From Serratia nematodiphila DZ0503SBS1 (GTDB lineage Bacteria > Pseudomonadota > Gammaproteobacteria > Enterobacterales > Enterobacteriaceae), in NCBI RefSeq assembly GCF_000738675.1, contig NZ_JPUX01000002.1:310001-374000 (forward strand): a stretch of 64,000 nt of DNA, in the 5' to 3' direction. Below the pieces are notes generated by a model, which saw nothing but the letters and a program-made list of their open reading frames with translations, was not told the DNA's origin and searched no databases. Positions 18,484 to 27,390 of the stretch are shown here, in pieces (position 1 is the stretch's first letter; the number at the start of each line of letters is the position of its first letter). Made by a program: the position numbers and the translations under genes.

Positions 18484-19545
18484 TTAAGCGTTGCCTTTAA
18501 CCTGCATCTTAAGCTGAGCGGCGAAATCCAGCATGCGGTTCAGCGGCACCAGCGCCTTTTCACGCAACGCAGCGTCCACGTGGATCTCATGCTGCGCGCC
18601 CCCCTGCTCCAGCCCTTCGGCAATCGCCTTCAGGCCATTCATCGCCATCCACGGGCAATGCGCGCAGCTGCGGCAGGTCGCGCCTTCTCCGGCGGTCGGC
18701 GCTTCGAACAGCTCCTTGTCCGGACAGGCCTGCTGCATCTTGTAAAAGATACCGCGATCGGTAGCAACGATCAGCTGTTGATGCGGCAATGTTTTCGCCG
18801 CCTGAATCAACTGGCTGGTAGACCCCACCGCATCCGCCAGCTCGACCACCGCCTGAGGCGATTCGGGATGCACCAGGATAGCCGCCTGCGGATAGAGCGC
18901 CTTCATGCGCCGCAGCGCCTGGGTCTTGAACTCGTCATGGACAATGCAGGCGCCTTGCCAGCACAGCACGTCGGCGCCGGTCTGCTTCTGCACATAGCTG
19001 CCGAGATGGCGATCCGGCGCCCAAATAATTTTCTCGCCCAGGCTATCCAGATGCTCGATCAGTTCGACGGCGATGCTGGAGGTCACCACCCAGTCGGCGC
19101 GCGCTTTGACCGCCGCCGAGGTGTTCGCATAGACCACCACGGTGCGATCGGGATGGCTGTCGCAAAACGCATGGAACTCCTCTTCCGGGCAACCCAGGTC
19201 AAGCGAACATTCGGCAAACAGGGTCGGCATCAGCACCTGTTTTTCCGGGCTGAGGATCTTGGCGGTCTCCCCCATGAAGCGCACGCCGGCCACCAACAAC
19301 GTGGAAGCCGGATGGGCGCTGCCGAAGCGCGCCATTTCCAGCGAATCCGCCACGCAGCCACCGGTTTCTTCCGCCAGCGCCTGGATTTCCGGATCGGTAT
19401 AGTAGTGGGCGACCATCACCGCATTGCGCTGCTTGAGCAGGGTTTTGATCTTCTCGCGATAAAAGGCTTTTTCCGCTACGTCCAGCGGTACCGGTTTCGG
19501 CGGGAAGGGATACACCGCCGCGTTGACATCAAACATTTCACTCAT
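18484..19545 (-). CDS. nadA: Quinolinate synthase A
   Basis: 353 residues. Condenses iminoaspartate (from NadB) with dihydroxyacetone phosphate to quinolinate; contains a [4Fe-4S] cluster. The three cluster ligands Cys113, Cys200 and Cys297 are at the E. coli positions; Cys291 and Cys294 form the neighbouring CRSCAHC group. N-terminal [10 protein letters not shown] binds substrate. Upstream are two NadR-box-like palindromes. pnuC follows in the same direction. Confidence 0.97.
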   Translation of the reverse strand: MSEMFDVNAAVYPFPPKPVPLDVAEKAFYREKIKTLLKQRNAVMVAHYYTDPEIQALAEETGGCVADSLEMARFGSAHPASTLLVAGVRFMGETAKILSPEKQVLMPTLFAECSLDLGCPEEEFHAFCDSHPDRTVVVYANTSAAVKARADWVVTSSIAVELIEHLDSLGEKIIWAPDRHLGSYVQKQTGADVLCWQGACIVHDEFKTQALRRMKALYPQAAILVHPESPQAVVELADAVGSTSQLIQAAKTLPHQQLIVATDRGIFYKMQQACPDKELFEAPTAGEGATCRSCAHCPWMAMNGLKAIAEGLEQGGAQHEIHVDAALREKALVPLNRMLDFAAQLKMQVKGNA

Positions 19546-19607
19546 CGCTGCAATCTCATGCTAGGCTAGGCGCCTGCCGCGTGAATATCGCCTGCCGCAA
19601 CGCCCAT

Positions 19608-19625
19608 CGTTTTATATACTAAACA
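19608..19625 (-). promoter_or_regulatory. NadR box candidate near the nadA promoter
   Basis: CGTTTT-N6-TAAACA matches the NadR consensus TGTTTA-N6-TAAACA at 10 of 12 defined positions, 63 bp upstream of the nadA start. NadR represses nadA-pnuC in enterobacteria. Confidence 0.65.
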
Positions 19626-19680
19626 AAATACCTAAAATCGCGCGAAAAGTCCGCTGATATTTTCATATTTGCGCACTCAG

Positions 19681-19698
19681 TGTTTAATGGATTAAAAA
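19681..19698 (-). promoter_or_regulatory. Second NadR box candidate upstream of nadA
   Basis: TGTTTA-N6-TAAAAA matches the NadR consensus at 11 of 12 defined positions and lies 73 bp beyond the first box, about seven helical turns. Confidence 0.55.
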
Positions 19699-19835
19699 AC
19701 ATAGGCGTTGACCACGCAAATCGCTGCAGATAATGCCCCGGAGAGAACGTATAGCGTTCAGAGAACGACGAGATGCAGAACGTTGCGGTGTTGAAACGAG
19801 AAAGCAGAAGATTCGGGTGCGGGATTACAGATGCG

Positions 19836-19860
19836 AAAAAAGCGCCAAAAGGCGCTTTTT
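19836..19860 (-). terminator. Second copy of the tRNA-operon terminator
   Basis: AGCGCC-AAAA-GGCGCT stem, flanked by A runs on the left and T runs on the right, so it terminates leftward (minus-strand) transcription. It follows a copy of the tRNA-Lys 3' tail, as the first terminator follows the real tRNA-Lys. Confidence 0.75.
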
Positions 19861-19866
19861 CTGAAT

Positions 19867-20041
19867 GGGTGGGTCGTGCAGGATTGATTCGGCCTGTGGC
19901 CTCACCCTGCGGGCAACGCTGCGCGTTGTCGTATCGCTGCGCGATGCTCGAACCTCTACGGCTATCCGCCTATTTCATAGACGGCCCCTTCGGGCCAGCG
20001 CAAGCGCTGTTCAAAAGCATAAATGCTTTTGTCTCATCCTG
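19867..20041 (-). repeat. tRNA-tail repeat, copy B (175 bp)
   Basis: Read on the minus strand it begins CAGGATGAGACAAAAGC, contains successive small hairpins (AAAAGC/GCTTTT, AGCGC/GCGCT, GGCCC/GGGCC, CGTCTAT/ATAGACG) and GTAGAGGTTCGAG, and ends with a copy of the last ~16 bases of tRNA-Lys. Its ends carry the 9-base inverted pair GTGCAGGAT (19876-19884) and ATCCTGCAC (20036-20044). It is closely similar to copy A at 20334-20510. Size and design resemble the repeats after E. coli tyrT, which also end in a tRNA 3' segment. Confidence 0.8.
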
Positions 20042-20100
20042 CACAACTCGGTAAACTCTGTTGGCAAGAGGATAAGTCAGGTTTGGGTGTTACAGAAACG

Positions 20101-20124
20101 AAAAAAGCGCCAAAAGGCGCTTTT
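20101..20124 (-). terminator. Terminator of the Lys/Val tRNA operon
   Basis: AGCGCC-AAAA-GGCGCT with A run to the left and T run to the right, immediately downstream (minus strand) of the last tRNA-Lys. Confidence 0.85.
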
Positions 20125-20132
20125 CTCTGAAT

Positions 20133-20208
20133 TGGTGGGTCGTGCAGGATTCGAACCTGCGACCAATTGATTAAAAGTCAACTGCTCTACCAACTGAGCT
20201 AACGACCC
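20133..20208 (-). tRNA. tRNA-Lys (anticodon TTT), sixth gene of the cluster
   Basis: 76 bases on the minus strand, GGGTCGTTAGCTCAGTTGG at the 5' end, anticodon loop CTTTTAA, T-arm GGTTCGAATC and encoded CCA. Identical to the other tRNA-Lys copies here. Followed by a terminator. Confidence 0.97.
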
Positions 20209-20214
20209 GCAGTG

Positions 20215-20290
20215 TGGTGGGTGATGACGGGCTCGAACCGCCGACCCCCTCCGTGTAAAGGAGATGCTCTACCAACTGAGCTAATCACCC
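20215..20290 (-). tRNA. tRNA-Val (anticodon TAC), fifth gene of the cluster
   Basis: 76 bases, GGGTGATTAGCTCAGTTGG at the 5' end, anticodon TAC in CTTTACACG, T-arm GGTTCGAGCC, encoded CCA. Six bases upstream of the last tRNA-Lys. Confidence 0.97.
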
Positions 20291-20333
20291 ACTGCTGTGG
20301 TACTGCTATTTTTCACATCCTGTTCTCAAAGAG

Positions 20334-20510
20334 TGGTGGGTCGTGCAGGATAACTCGGCCTTTGGCCTCGCCCTAACGGGCCATCACCGGGGTGATGTTG
20401 TCTCGCTTCGCGAGACTCGAACCTCTACGGCTATCCGTCTATTTCATAGACGGCCCCTTCGGGCCAGCGCAAGCGCTGTTCAAAAGCGTAAACGCTTTTG
20501 TCTCATCCTG
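20334..20510 (-). repeat. tRNA-tail repeat, copy A (177 bp)
   Basis: Lies between the third tRNA-Lys-class gene (20540-20615) and tRNA-Val (20215-20290). The 18 bases at 20334-20351 are an exact copy of the tRNA-Lys 3' end including CCA; the rest is a chain of short hairpins shared with copy B, from the CTCTACGGCTATCCG block to TCTCATCCTG. It must be transcribed inside the tRNA precursor. The central segment (20352-20420) is less similar to copy B than the outer part. Confidence 0.8.
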
Positions 20511-20539
20511 ACGATTTAACACCTTGCTCTATCAAAGAG

Positions 20540-20615
20540 TGGTGGGTCGTGCAGGATTCGAACCTGCGACCAATTGATTAAAAGTCAACTGCTCTACCAA
20601 CTGAGCTAACGACCC
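20540..20615 (-). tRNA. tRNA-Lys (anticodon TTT), fourth gene of the cluster
   Basis: 76 bases, identical to the other tRNA-Lys copies, with encoded CCA. Followed at 24 bases by repeat copy A. Confidence 0.97.
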
Positions 20616-20767
20616 ACTGATGTGGTTTACTGCTGATGGCGAATAGGTTACAAAAACCGACTCGCGGAAAACAAGGATGGGGATGTTCAGGACAACTCGA
20701 CGGGTACTCGACTCGGACCTTTACTTTGCCACATCAAACCGATTCTGAAGCTGCCATTCTCTAAGAA

Positions 20768-20843
20768 TGGTGGGTCGTGCAGGATTCGAACCTGCGACCA
20801 ATTGATTAAAAGTCAACTGCTCTACCAACTGAGCTAACGACCC
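20768..20843 (-). tRNA. tRNA-Lys (anticodon TTT), third gene of the cluster
   Basis: 76 bases, identical to the other tRNA-Lys copies, with encoded CCA. The 152-bp spacer to the next tRNA-Lys (20616-20767) holds a GACTCG/CGAGT-rich segment with no recognised gene. Confidence 0.97.
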
Positions 20844-20850
20844 ATAACAG

Positions 20851-20926
20851 TGGTGGGTGATGACGGGCTCGAACCGCCGACCCCCTCCGTGTAAAGGAGA
20901 TGCTCTACCAACTGAGCTAATCACCC
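20851..20926 (-). tRNA. tRNA-Val (anticodon TAC), second gene of the cluster
   Basis: 76 bases, identical to the other tRNA-Val copy, with encoded CCA, seven bases upstream of the next tRNA-Lys. Confidence 0.97.
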
Positions 20927-20955
20927 ACTGTTGTGGTTACTGCTACTTCAGAAAT

Positions 20956-21031
20956 TGGTGGGTCGTGCAGGATTCGAACCTGCGACCAATTGATTAAAAG
21001 TCAACTGCTCTACCAACTGAGCTAACGACCC
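20956..21031 (-). tRNA. tRNA-Lys (anticodon TTT), first gene of the cluster
   Basis: 76 bases with encoded CCA. First transcribed gene of the cluster, which sits between cpoB and nadA exactly as the lysT-valT-lysW-valZ-lysYZQ cluster of E. coli does (seven tRNAs there, six here). Confidence 0.97.
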
Positions 21032-21155
21032 AATTTCCCTGCCGCTTTAACATCTTGCAAGATGTCTTGGCAACGGCGGCATATATTACTAATTTATCTT
21101 GGCAGCGCAACCTAAATTTTTTACTGATGCGTTCAACTGCTTGTTCTTCACGCGA

Positions 21156-21198
21156 ATGAGCCCAGAAATCGGTCAAATCGACTAACTTCTGGGCTCAT
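21156..21198. repeat. 12-bp perfect inverted repeat between cpoB and the tRNA cluster
   Basis: ATGAGCCCAGAA (21156-21167) and TTCTGGGCTCAT (21187-21198) with a 19-base loop. T residues follow only on the plus strand, so as a terminator for cpoB it would lack a U tract; it may be an mRNA-end or processing hairpin. Confidence 0.6.
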
Positions 21199-21209
21199 TT
21201 TTCTAACCG

Positions 21210-22004
21210 TTAACCGCCTACGCGACTTTTCGCCTGCTTGGCCGCCGCACTGGTTGGGTATTGTTTAATCACCTGCTGGAACACGGCCTTGGCTTTATCA
21301 GCCTGCCCTTTTTCCTGCATGATGATACCCACCTTGTACATGGCGTCCGGCGCCTTCGGTGATTTAGCGTAATTCTTCACCACCACCGCAAAATAATAGG
21401 CCGCATCGTCTTTTTTACCCTTGTTGTAGAACAACTGACCCAGCCAATAGTTGGCGTTGGGCTGGTAAGTAGACTTCGGGTACTGTTTTACGAAGGACTG
21501 AAAGGCGGAAATCGCCTGATCATACTGTTTTTTTTCCAGCGCCAGAGAAACAGCGGCGTTGTAGTCACTGTTCTCATCACCGCCACTCGGCGTTGCAGAA
21601 GCGGCTGCAGGCGCGCTGCTGCCCGCATCGGAAGATGCGCCTGCGGCTGCCCCGCCGGCAGCGCCTGCTGCCGCAGAGGCGCTCTGAGCGCCGCCCTGGC
21701 TGAGGCTATCCATCTGTTGATAGATTTGCTTCTGGCGTTCAACGACCTGATTCAACTGATACTGGCTTTCCTGGATTTGCCCACGGAGAGAATCAATGTC
21801 GCGTTGATTGTCAGAGAGTTGCTGCTGGAGTTGGTTTAAAAGCTGGCCTTGAGCATTGCTGATGCGCTCAAGCGAGGTGACACGGTCTTCGACCGAGCCG
21901 GAGCCGACATTACTGATTGGCGCTTGGGCAGTAGCGGCCCAAGGGGCCGCTACGCCAACCAGTAACGACAGACTCAACAGGTGACGTCTGAAGTTACTGT
22001 TCAT
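21210..22004 (-). CDS. cpoB: Cell division coordinator CpoB (YbgF)
   Basis: 264 residues, periplasmic. Signal peptide of about 26 residues (SLLVGVAAPWAATAQA). An N-terminal coiled coil (about 38-100, glutamine-rich) mediates trimerisation, an Ala/Gly/Ser linker (about 105-140) follows, and the C-terminal half is three TPR units (YNAAVSLALEKKQYDQAI, ANYWLGQLFYNKGKKDDAAYYF, APDAMYKVGIIMQEKGQADKA). In E. coli CpoB links TolA and PBP1B to couple outer-membrane constriction to septal peptidoglycan synthesis. Last gene of the tol-pal operon. Confidence 0.95.
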   Translation of the reverse strand: MNSNFRRHLLSLSLLVGVAAPWAATAQAPISNVGSGSVEDRVTSLERISNAQGQLLNQLQQQLSDNQRDIDSLRGQIQESQYQLNQVVERQKQIYQQMDSLSQGGAQSASAAAGAAGGAAAGASSDAGSSAPAAASATPSGGDENSDYNAAVSLALEKKQYDQAISAFQSFVKQYPKSTYQPNANYWLGQLFYNKGKKDDAAYYFAVVVKNYAKSPKAPDAMYKVGIIMQEKGQADKAKAVFQQVIKQYPTSAAAKQAKSRVGG

Positions 22005-22013
22005 GCGATTCTC

Positions 22014-22529
22014 TTAGTAAACCAGAACGGCACGACGGTTTTTAGCATAAGCCGCTTCGTCGTGGCCCAGTACTGCTGGTTTTTCTTTACCGTAAGAAAC
22101 GATAGAGATCTGGTCAGCGGAAACGCCTTTACCTTGCAGGTACATTTTAACGGCGTTAGCACGACGCTCACCCAGAGCGATGTTGTATTCCGGCGTGCCG
22201 CGTTCGTCAGCGTGGCCTTCAACGGTCACTTTGTAAGACGGGTTGTTACGCAGGAATGCAGCGTGCGCGTCCAGCATCTGAGCGAATTCGGAGCTTACGT
22301 CATACTTGTCCAGGCCGAAGTAAACGATGTTGTTCTTCTGCAGTTCTTGCATCTGCAGACGAGCTTGTTCTTCGGAAGACAGGTTGCTGCTGCCGTTTTC
22401 CATACCAGTGCCGGCGCCAGCGCCCATACCAGATTGGTCGTTGTTCGCGCTTTTGTTAGAACTACAAGCTGCTACAGCCAGAACTGGCAGTGCCAGCAGA
22501 AGCCCTTTCAGCACTTTGTTCAGTTGCAT
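22014..22529 (-). CDS. pal: Peptidoglycan-associated lipoprotein Pal
   Basis: 171 residues. Lipoprotein signal with lipobox AVAAC, lipidated Cys22. The OmpA-like domain (about 70-170) binds diaminopimelate of peptidoglycan: [30 protein letters not shown]. Pal is anchored in the outer membrane and cycled by TolB and TolQRA during division. The ATG at 22529 reproduces the E. coli start (MQLNKVLKG); an in-frame ATG 27 bases upstream is less likely. Confidence 0.97.
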   Translation of the reverse strand: MQLNKVLKGLLLALPVLAVAACSSNKSANNDQSGMGAGAGTGMENGSSNLSSEEQARLQMQELQKNNIVYFGLDKYDVSSEFAQMLDAHAAFLRNNPSYKVTVEGHADERGTPEYNIALGERRANAVKMYLQGKGVSADQISIVSYGKEKPAVLGHDEAAYAKNRRAVLVY

Positions 22530-22573
22530 TTCTTTGATCCTTTTATAGTTTGCCATACATATTTACACATGCA

Positions 22574-23866
22574 TCACAGATACGGCGACCAGGCAGGGAA
22601 TTTGACCTGTCCATCAGTTGCCGGAAGACGCGCTTTGAAACGCCCATCAGTTGACACCAACTGCAGCACGGAGCCCATACCTTGCGTGGAGCTATAGATC
22701 ACCATGGTGCCGTTTGGCGCAATACTAGGCGTTTCATCCAGGAAGGTGCCGGTCAAAACCTGAACGGCGCCCGATCCAAGATCTTGTTTGGCGATGTGTT
22801 GTGCACCACTGTTGGTGCTCACCATCACCAGGAATTTACCGTCGGAGCTGACTTCAGAATCCTGGTTCTGAGAGCCTTCCCACGTCAGACGCTGCGCGGC
22901 ACCGCCGCTGGCGCTGATTTTATAAATCTGCGGACGCCCGCCCTGGTCGGAGGTAAACGCCAGCGACTGGCCATCCGGGAACCAGGTCGGTTCGGTGTTG
23001 TTGTTGCGGCCATCGGTCAGCTGCGTGATCTGGCCGGAGCCGAGGTTCATCACGTACAGGTTCAGGCTGCCGCTCTTGGACAGCGCGAAGGCCAGCTTGC
23101 TGCCGTCCGGCGAGAACGCCGGCGCACCGTTGTGGCGCGGGAACGAGGCGATCTGGCGGATAGCGCCGTTAGCCAGGGTCTGCACCACCAGCGCAGAGCG
23201 GCCGCTCTCGAAGGTCACGTAAGCCAGTTTGCTGCCGTCCGGCGACCAGGCCGGCGACATCAGCGGCTCAGGCGAACGGTGCACCGTGAACTGGTTGTAA
23301 CCGTCGTAATCCGCTACGCGCAGCTCGTACGGGAATTTTCCACCGTTGGTCTGCACCACGTAGGCGATACGGGTGCGGAACGCGCCCTTGATGCCGGTCA
23401 GCTTCTCGAACACTTCGTCGCTGGCGGTATGGGCAGAATAACGCAACCACTGTTTGGTCACTTTATACTGGTTCTGCGCCAAGACGGTGCCCGGCGAACC
23501 CGAGGTGTCCACCAGTTGGTAGGAAATCAGGTAGCTGCCGTCGGCGCCAGGTTGAACCTGGCCGACCACCACGGCGTCGATGCCCAATGCAGTCCAGGCC
23601 GCCGGCGTCACTTCAGACGCGGAGGTCGGTTGCTGCGGCATGCGCGCCACGTCGATCGGGTTGAATTTGCCGCTGTTGCGCAGATCCGCGCCGACAATCT
23701 TGCCGATATCTTCCGGCGGCGTGCCTGGGCCCGCCCATTTAAATGGCACCACGCCAATCGGGCGAGCGGAGTCGACCCCTTGGGTGATTTCAATGCGAAC
23801 TTCCGCGTGCAGCACGGACGCCCACAGAATTAAAAAACCTAGCGCTACTCGAAATGCCTGCTTCAT
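22574..23866 (-). CDS. tolB: Tol-Pal system protein TolB
   Basis: 430 residues, periplasmic. Signal peptide cleaved after LHA (about residue 21); the new N-terminus [21 protein letters not shown] is the TolA box. N-terminal domain to about 165, then a six-bladed beta-propeller of WD40-like repeats ([57 protein letters not shown]). The propeller binds Pal in competition with peptidoglycan. Pal gene follows 44 bases downstream. Confidence 0.97.
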   Translation of the reverse strand: MKQAFRVALGFLILWASVLHAEVRIEITQGVDSARPIGVVPFKWAGPGTPPEDIGKIVGADLRNSGKFNPIDVARMPQQPTSASEVTPAAWTALGIDAVVVGQVQPGADGSYLISYQLVDTSGSPGTVLAQNQYKVTKQWLRYSAHTASDEVFEKLTGIKGAFRTRIAYVVQTNGGKFPYELRVADYDGYNQFTVHRSPEPLMSPAWSPDGSKLAYVTFESGRSALVVQTLANGAIRQIASFPRHNGAPAFSPDGSKLAFALSKSGSLNLYVMNLGSGQITQLTDGRNNNTEPTWFPDGQSLAFTSDQGGRPQIYKISASGGAAQRLTWEGSQNQDSEVSSDGKFLVMVSTNSGAQHIAKQDLGSGAVQVLTGTFLDETPSIAPNGTMVIYSSTQGMGSVLQLVSTDGRFKARLPATDGQVKFPAWSPYL

Positions 23867-24002
23867 CTCATCTCCCTTATCCAGGCGGGATGCCTGCGAT
23901 AAATTAGCAGAATTTTAACAAACCAACTTACGCAAAACTACATAATCCCTGTTGGTTACCTTAGTACATCCCTGTGATGTCACTCAGCTCAAACAACCAT
24001 TA

Positions 24003-25226
24003 TTAAGGTTTGAATTCAAGGGTAGCATTCTTAACATGCTGATAAACGGCATCGCTCGGCGGCTTAGGTATGTGCGCCAACTTGGCGGCAGAGACCGCGG
24101 CCTGACACAATGCCGGATCGCCACCAGCCGGTTGTACGCTTATCAGCAGGCCGTCCGGCGCCAGCTTGATACGCAGGTCACAGGTTTTACCGGCGAACGA
24201 ACTGGCGTCATAGAACTTGCTTTCAATCGCGCTTTTAACCTGCCCAATATAACCGTTGATATCCGCCCCGCTGGCGCCAGCCGTCTTGGCATTGCCCTGG
24301 CCGGCCGGTTTACCGTCGCCCTTCGATTTGGCACCGCCGCCTTTCGGCGCGTTCTTGCCATCCGCCAGGCCACCAAACAGGTCATCAACTTCCGCCGACT
24401 GCTTCGCAGCCTCGGCGGCGGCTTTTTTCTTCTCTGCAGCGGCTTTCTTGGCTGCCGCAGCTTTCTCAGCGGCGGCCGCTTTCTTCTCTGCCTCGGCGGC
24501 AGCCTTCTTCTCGGCTTCCGCTGCGGCTTTTTTCTCAGCTTCAGCGGCCGCTTTCTTCTCCGCGGCCTCTGCGGCTTTCTTTTCTGCCGCAGCGGCGGCG
24601 GCTTTCTTCGCCTCTTCCGCCTGTTTCTTGGCGGCGGCGGCGGCGGCCGCTTCTTTCTTGGCTTCCGCTTCGGCTTTCTTCTGGGCTTCCGCCTGCGCCT
24701 TGGCGACCTTGTCCGCTTCGGCCTTCGCCTTGGCGGCAGCGGCTTCGGCGACCTTCTGTTGTTCTTTGGCCTTGGCTGCGGCGGCTTCCGCCGCTTTTTG
24801 CTGCTCGGCGGCCTGTTTTTGCTGCTCCGCCGCCTTCTGCTGTTGCTCAGCCTGCGCCTTGGCGTCCTGCGCGGCTTTCTCCTGCGCCGCCAAACGCTCT
24901 TTCTCCAGCTCTTTCAGGCGCTGCTGCTGCTCCGCCTGCTTCTGCTGAAGCTCTTCGGCCTGTTGCTCCGCTTTTTTCTGGCGCTGCTTCTCGGCACGCT
25001 GCGCATCGTTGCTCTGCTGCTGCTGGCGGTTGTACTGTTCCACCACCGCGCCGGGATCGACCATCACCGCCCCCACCACGGTGCCATCGCCGCCGCCGCC
25101 GGCGCCCATGTCGACCTTTTCCTGCAGCGATCCCCAAATCAGCAGGGCAATCAGTATGAAGTGCAGAACGACCGAAACAATAACGGCGCGGTTCAGCTTA
25201 TCGTTTTGCTCAGTTGCCTTTACCAA
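24003..25226 (-). CDS. tolA: Tol-Pal system protein TolA
   Basis: 407 residues. Domain I is an inner-membrane anchor (about 14-34, AVIVSVVLHFILIALLIWG). Domain II (about 60-290) is a very long alanine/lysine/glutamate helix that spans the periplasm, with perfect and near-perfect tandem units of AAAEAEKK around residues 215-250. Domain III (about 315-407) is globular and binds TolB and CpoB; it also serves as a colicin and phage receptor in relatives. Pulled by the TolQR motor. The low-complexity core gives a G/C-skewed, repetitive DNA stretch at 24400-25020. Confidence 0.96.
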   Translation of the reverse strand: MVKATEQNDKLNRAVIVSVVLHFILIALLIWGSLQEKVDMGAGGGGDGTVVGAVMVDPGAVVEQYNRQQQQSNDAQRAEKQRQKKAEQQAEELQQKQAEQQQRLKELEKERLAAQEKAAQDAKAQAEQQQKAAEQQKQAAEQQKAAEAAAAKAKEQQKVAEAAAAKAKAEADKVAKAQAEAQKKAEAEAKKEAAAAAAAKKQAEEAKKAAAAAAEKKAAEAAEKKAAAEAEKKAAAEAEKKAAAEAEKKAAAAEKAAAAKKAAAEKKKAAAEAAKQSAEVDDLFGGLADGKNAPKGGGAKSKGDGKPAGQGNAKTAGASGADINGYIGQVKSAIESKFYDASSFAGKTCDLRIKLAPDGLLISVQPAGGDPALCQAAVSAAKLAHIPKPPSDAVYQHVKNATLEFKP

Positions 25227-25307
25227 AATAGATTCCCAAAAACTGGTGTTGCTTATACGGGGTTCCTGGGCCGCAGCGCAGGAACCGGGTTGCCGTTGGC
25301 CTTACGG

Positions 25308-25736
25308 TCAGATCGGCTGGGTCATCAGCCCCACGGAAGCCACGCCCGCCTGATGGAGAATATTCAATGCCTTGATAATCTCATCGTAAGGGACTTCCTT
25401 CGCACCGCCGATCAAAAAGACCGTTTTCGGGTTAGCCGCCAAACGCGACTTGGCTTCGGCCGCGACTTGCTCAGGCGGCAGCAGCTCCATACGGTTGTGA
25501 TCCACCACCAGGGTGTATTGACCTACGCCGGAAACCTCGAGGATCACCGGCGGATTGTCATCGCTGGACACCGTCTTGGAATCGGTGGCGTCCGGCAGGT
25601 CAACCTCCACGCTCTGCGTGATGATTGGCGCGGTTGCCATAAAAATCAGCAGCAGCACCAGCAACACGTCGAGCAGCGGAACGATGTTAATTTCGGACTT
25701 CAGCTCACGCCGACTACGTCCACGTACTCTCGCCAT
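25308..25736 (-). CDS. tolR: Tol-Pal system protein TolR
   Basis: 142 residues. ExbD/TolR family: one membrane segment with the proton-path Asp23 (EINIVPLLDVLLVLLLIFM), then a periplasmic domain that can bind peptidoglycan. With TolQ it forms the proton-driven stator. It lies 12 bases after tolQ; the 81-base gap to tolA carries an 8-bp hairpin (25261-25286). Confidence 0.97.
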   Translation of the reverse strand: MARVRGRSRRELKSEINIVPLLDVLLVLLLIFMATAPIITQSVEVDLPDATDSKTVSSDDNPPVILEVSGVGQYTLVVDHNRMELLPPEQVAAEAKSRLAANPKTVFLIGGAKEVPYDEIIKALNILHQAGVASVGLMTQPI

Positions 25737-25748
25737 GCTACCTCCTAC

Positions 25749-26833
<1,085 letters not shown>

Positions 26834-26922
26834 TCTACTTCCCAGCAATGCAATTTAACGCTGCTACTATACGCAAGACGGATCGGGTTGGGAATGGGTT
26901 ACAAGATGGGAATGAAAATAAT

Positions 26923-26943
26923 TATGGGCCGTGAGGGCCCATA
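26923..26943 (-). terminator. Hairpin between ybgE and ybgC
   Basis: TATGGGCC and GGCCCATA form a perfect 8-bp stem with a five-base loop; on the minus strand ATTATTTTC follows. Possibly a weak terminator separating the cyd and tol units. Confidence 0.5.
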
Positions 26944-26963
26944 ACGTGGGGACATCAGGGAGA

Positions 26964-27260
26964 TTATAAAGAAACGTAAAGTAATCCTGCGCACAAGATC
27001 ACAATTGCAGGAAGCGGCGCGAAAAAAGCGCGCCAGACGCTGCGCTGCGGGCGGAATCCGAAACCGTGGATCACTCCGGCGCACACTGCCCAAATCAGCA
27101 ACAGCCCTTCCCAAATCTCCAGCGAGCTGGTTTTGGCGGCGAAACGCGTCGGATCCCAGAACACGCACCCCGCCAAAATCAACGCCAGCACCAGGGAAAG
27201 GGCCCGAACCGGGCCCTTGTCGGTGACAGCGTACAGCTTGTCAATCACGGACGAGCTCAT
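26964..27260 (-). CDS. ybgE: Cyd operon protein YbgE
   Basis: 98 residues, three membrane segments (about 20-35, 50-67, 78-97). YbgE family, conserved downstream of cydABX in enterobacteria, role not established. Its ATG shares one base with the cydX stop codon. It contains WDPTRFAAKTSSLEIWEGLLLIWAVCAGVIHGFGFRP, characteristic of the family. Confidence 0.92.
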   Translation of the reverse strand: MSSSVIDKLYAVTDKGPVRALSLVLALILAGCVFWDPTRFAAKTSSLEIWEGLLLIWAVCAGVIHGFGFRPQRSVWRAFFAPLPAIVILCAGLLYVSL

Positions 27261-27373
27261 TACTTACCGTCTTGCTGAGCTTTGGTCGCTTCGCTCTGCT
27301 CAAGCGCCAGCGCCGTGATGATGCCGAAGGCGCAGGCAAGAAGCGTTCCGAGAATCCAGGCAAAATACCACAT
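27260..27373 (-). CDS. cydX: Cytochrome bd-I small subunit CydX
   Basis: 37 residues, one membrane helix: MWYFAWILGTLLACAFGII at the N-terminus, then a polar tail ending QQDGK. Same size and start as E. coli CydX (YbgT), which stabilises haem d/b595 in the CydAB oxidase. RBS AAGGAG sits six or seven bases before the ATG. It overlaps ybgE by one base and follows cydB by 17 bases. Confidence 0.96.
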   Translation of the reverse strand: MWYFAWILGTLLACAFGIITALALEQSEATKAQQDGK

Positions 27374-27390
27374 GGTTTAGCTCCTTATCC

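Larger units (their letters stand above)
19546..20132 (-). other. Non-coding interval between nadA and the tRNA cluster
   Basis: 587 bp with no gene. From nadA outward it holds two NadR-type boxes, an AT-rich promoter stretch, then two copies of a hairpin terminator (19836-19860 and 20101-20124) separated by a ~175-bp hairpin-rich repeat (19867-20041). Short reading frames in it coincide with the repeat and are not credible genes. Confidence 0.7.

Noticed and set aside
19865..20170. 101-codon plus-strand frame over the tRNA-tail repeat and terminator
   Set aside because: It runs through tRNA-derived and hairpin sequence and ends inside a real tRNA gene; similar spurious proteins are often annotated at tRNA repeats.
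20721..20924. 67-codon minus-strand frame SSVGRASPLHGGGRRFEPV... over tRNA-Val and tRNA-Lys
   Set aside because: This is translated tRNA sequence, a well-known annotation artefact.
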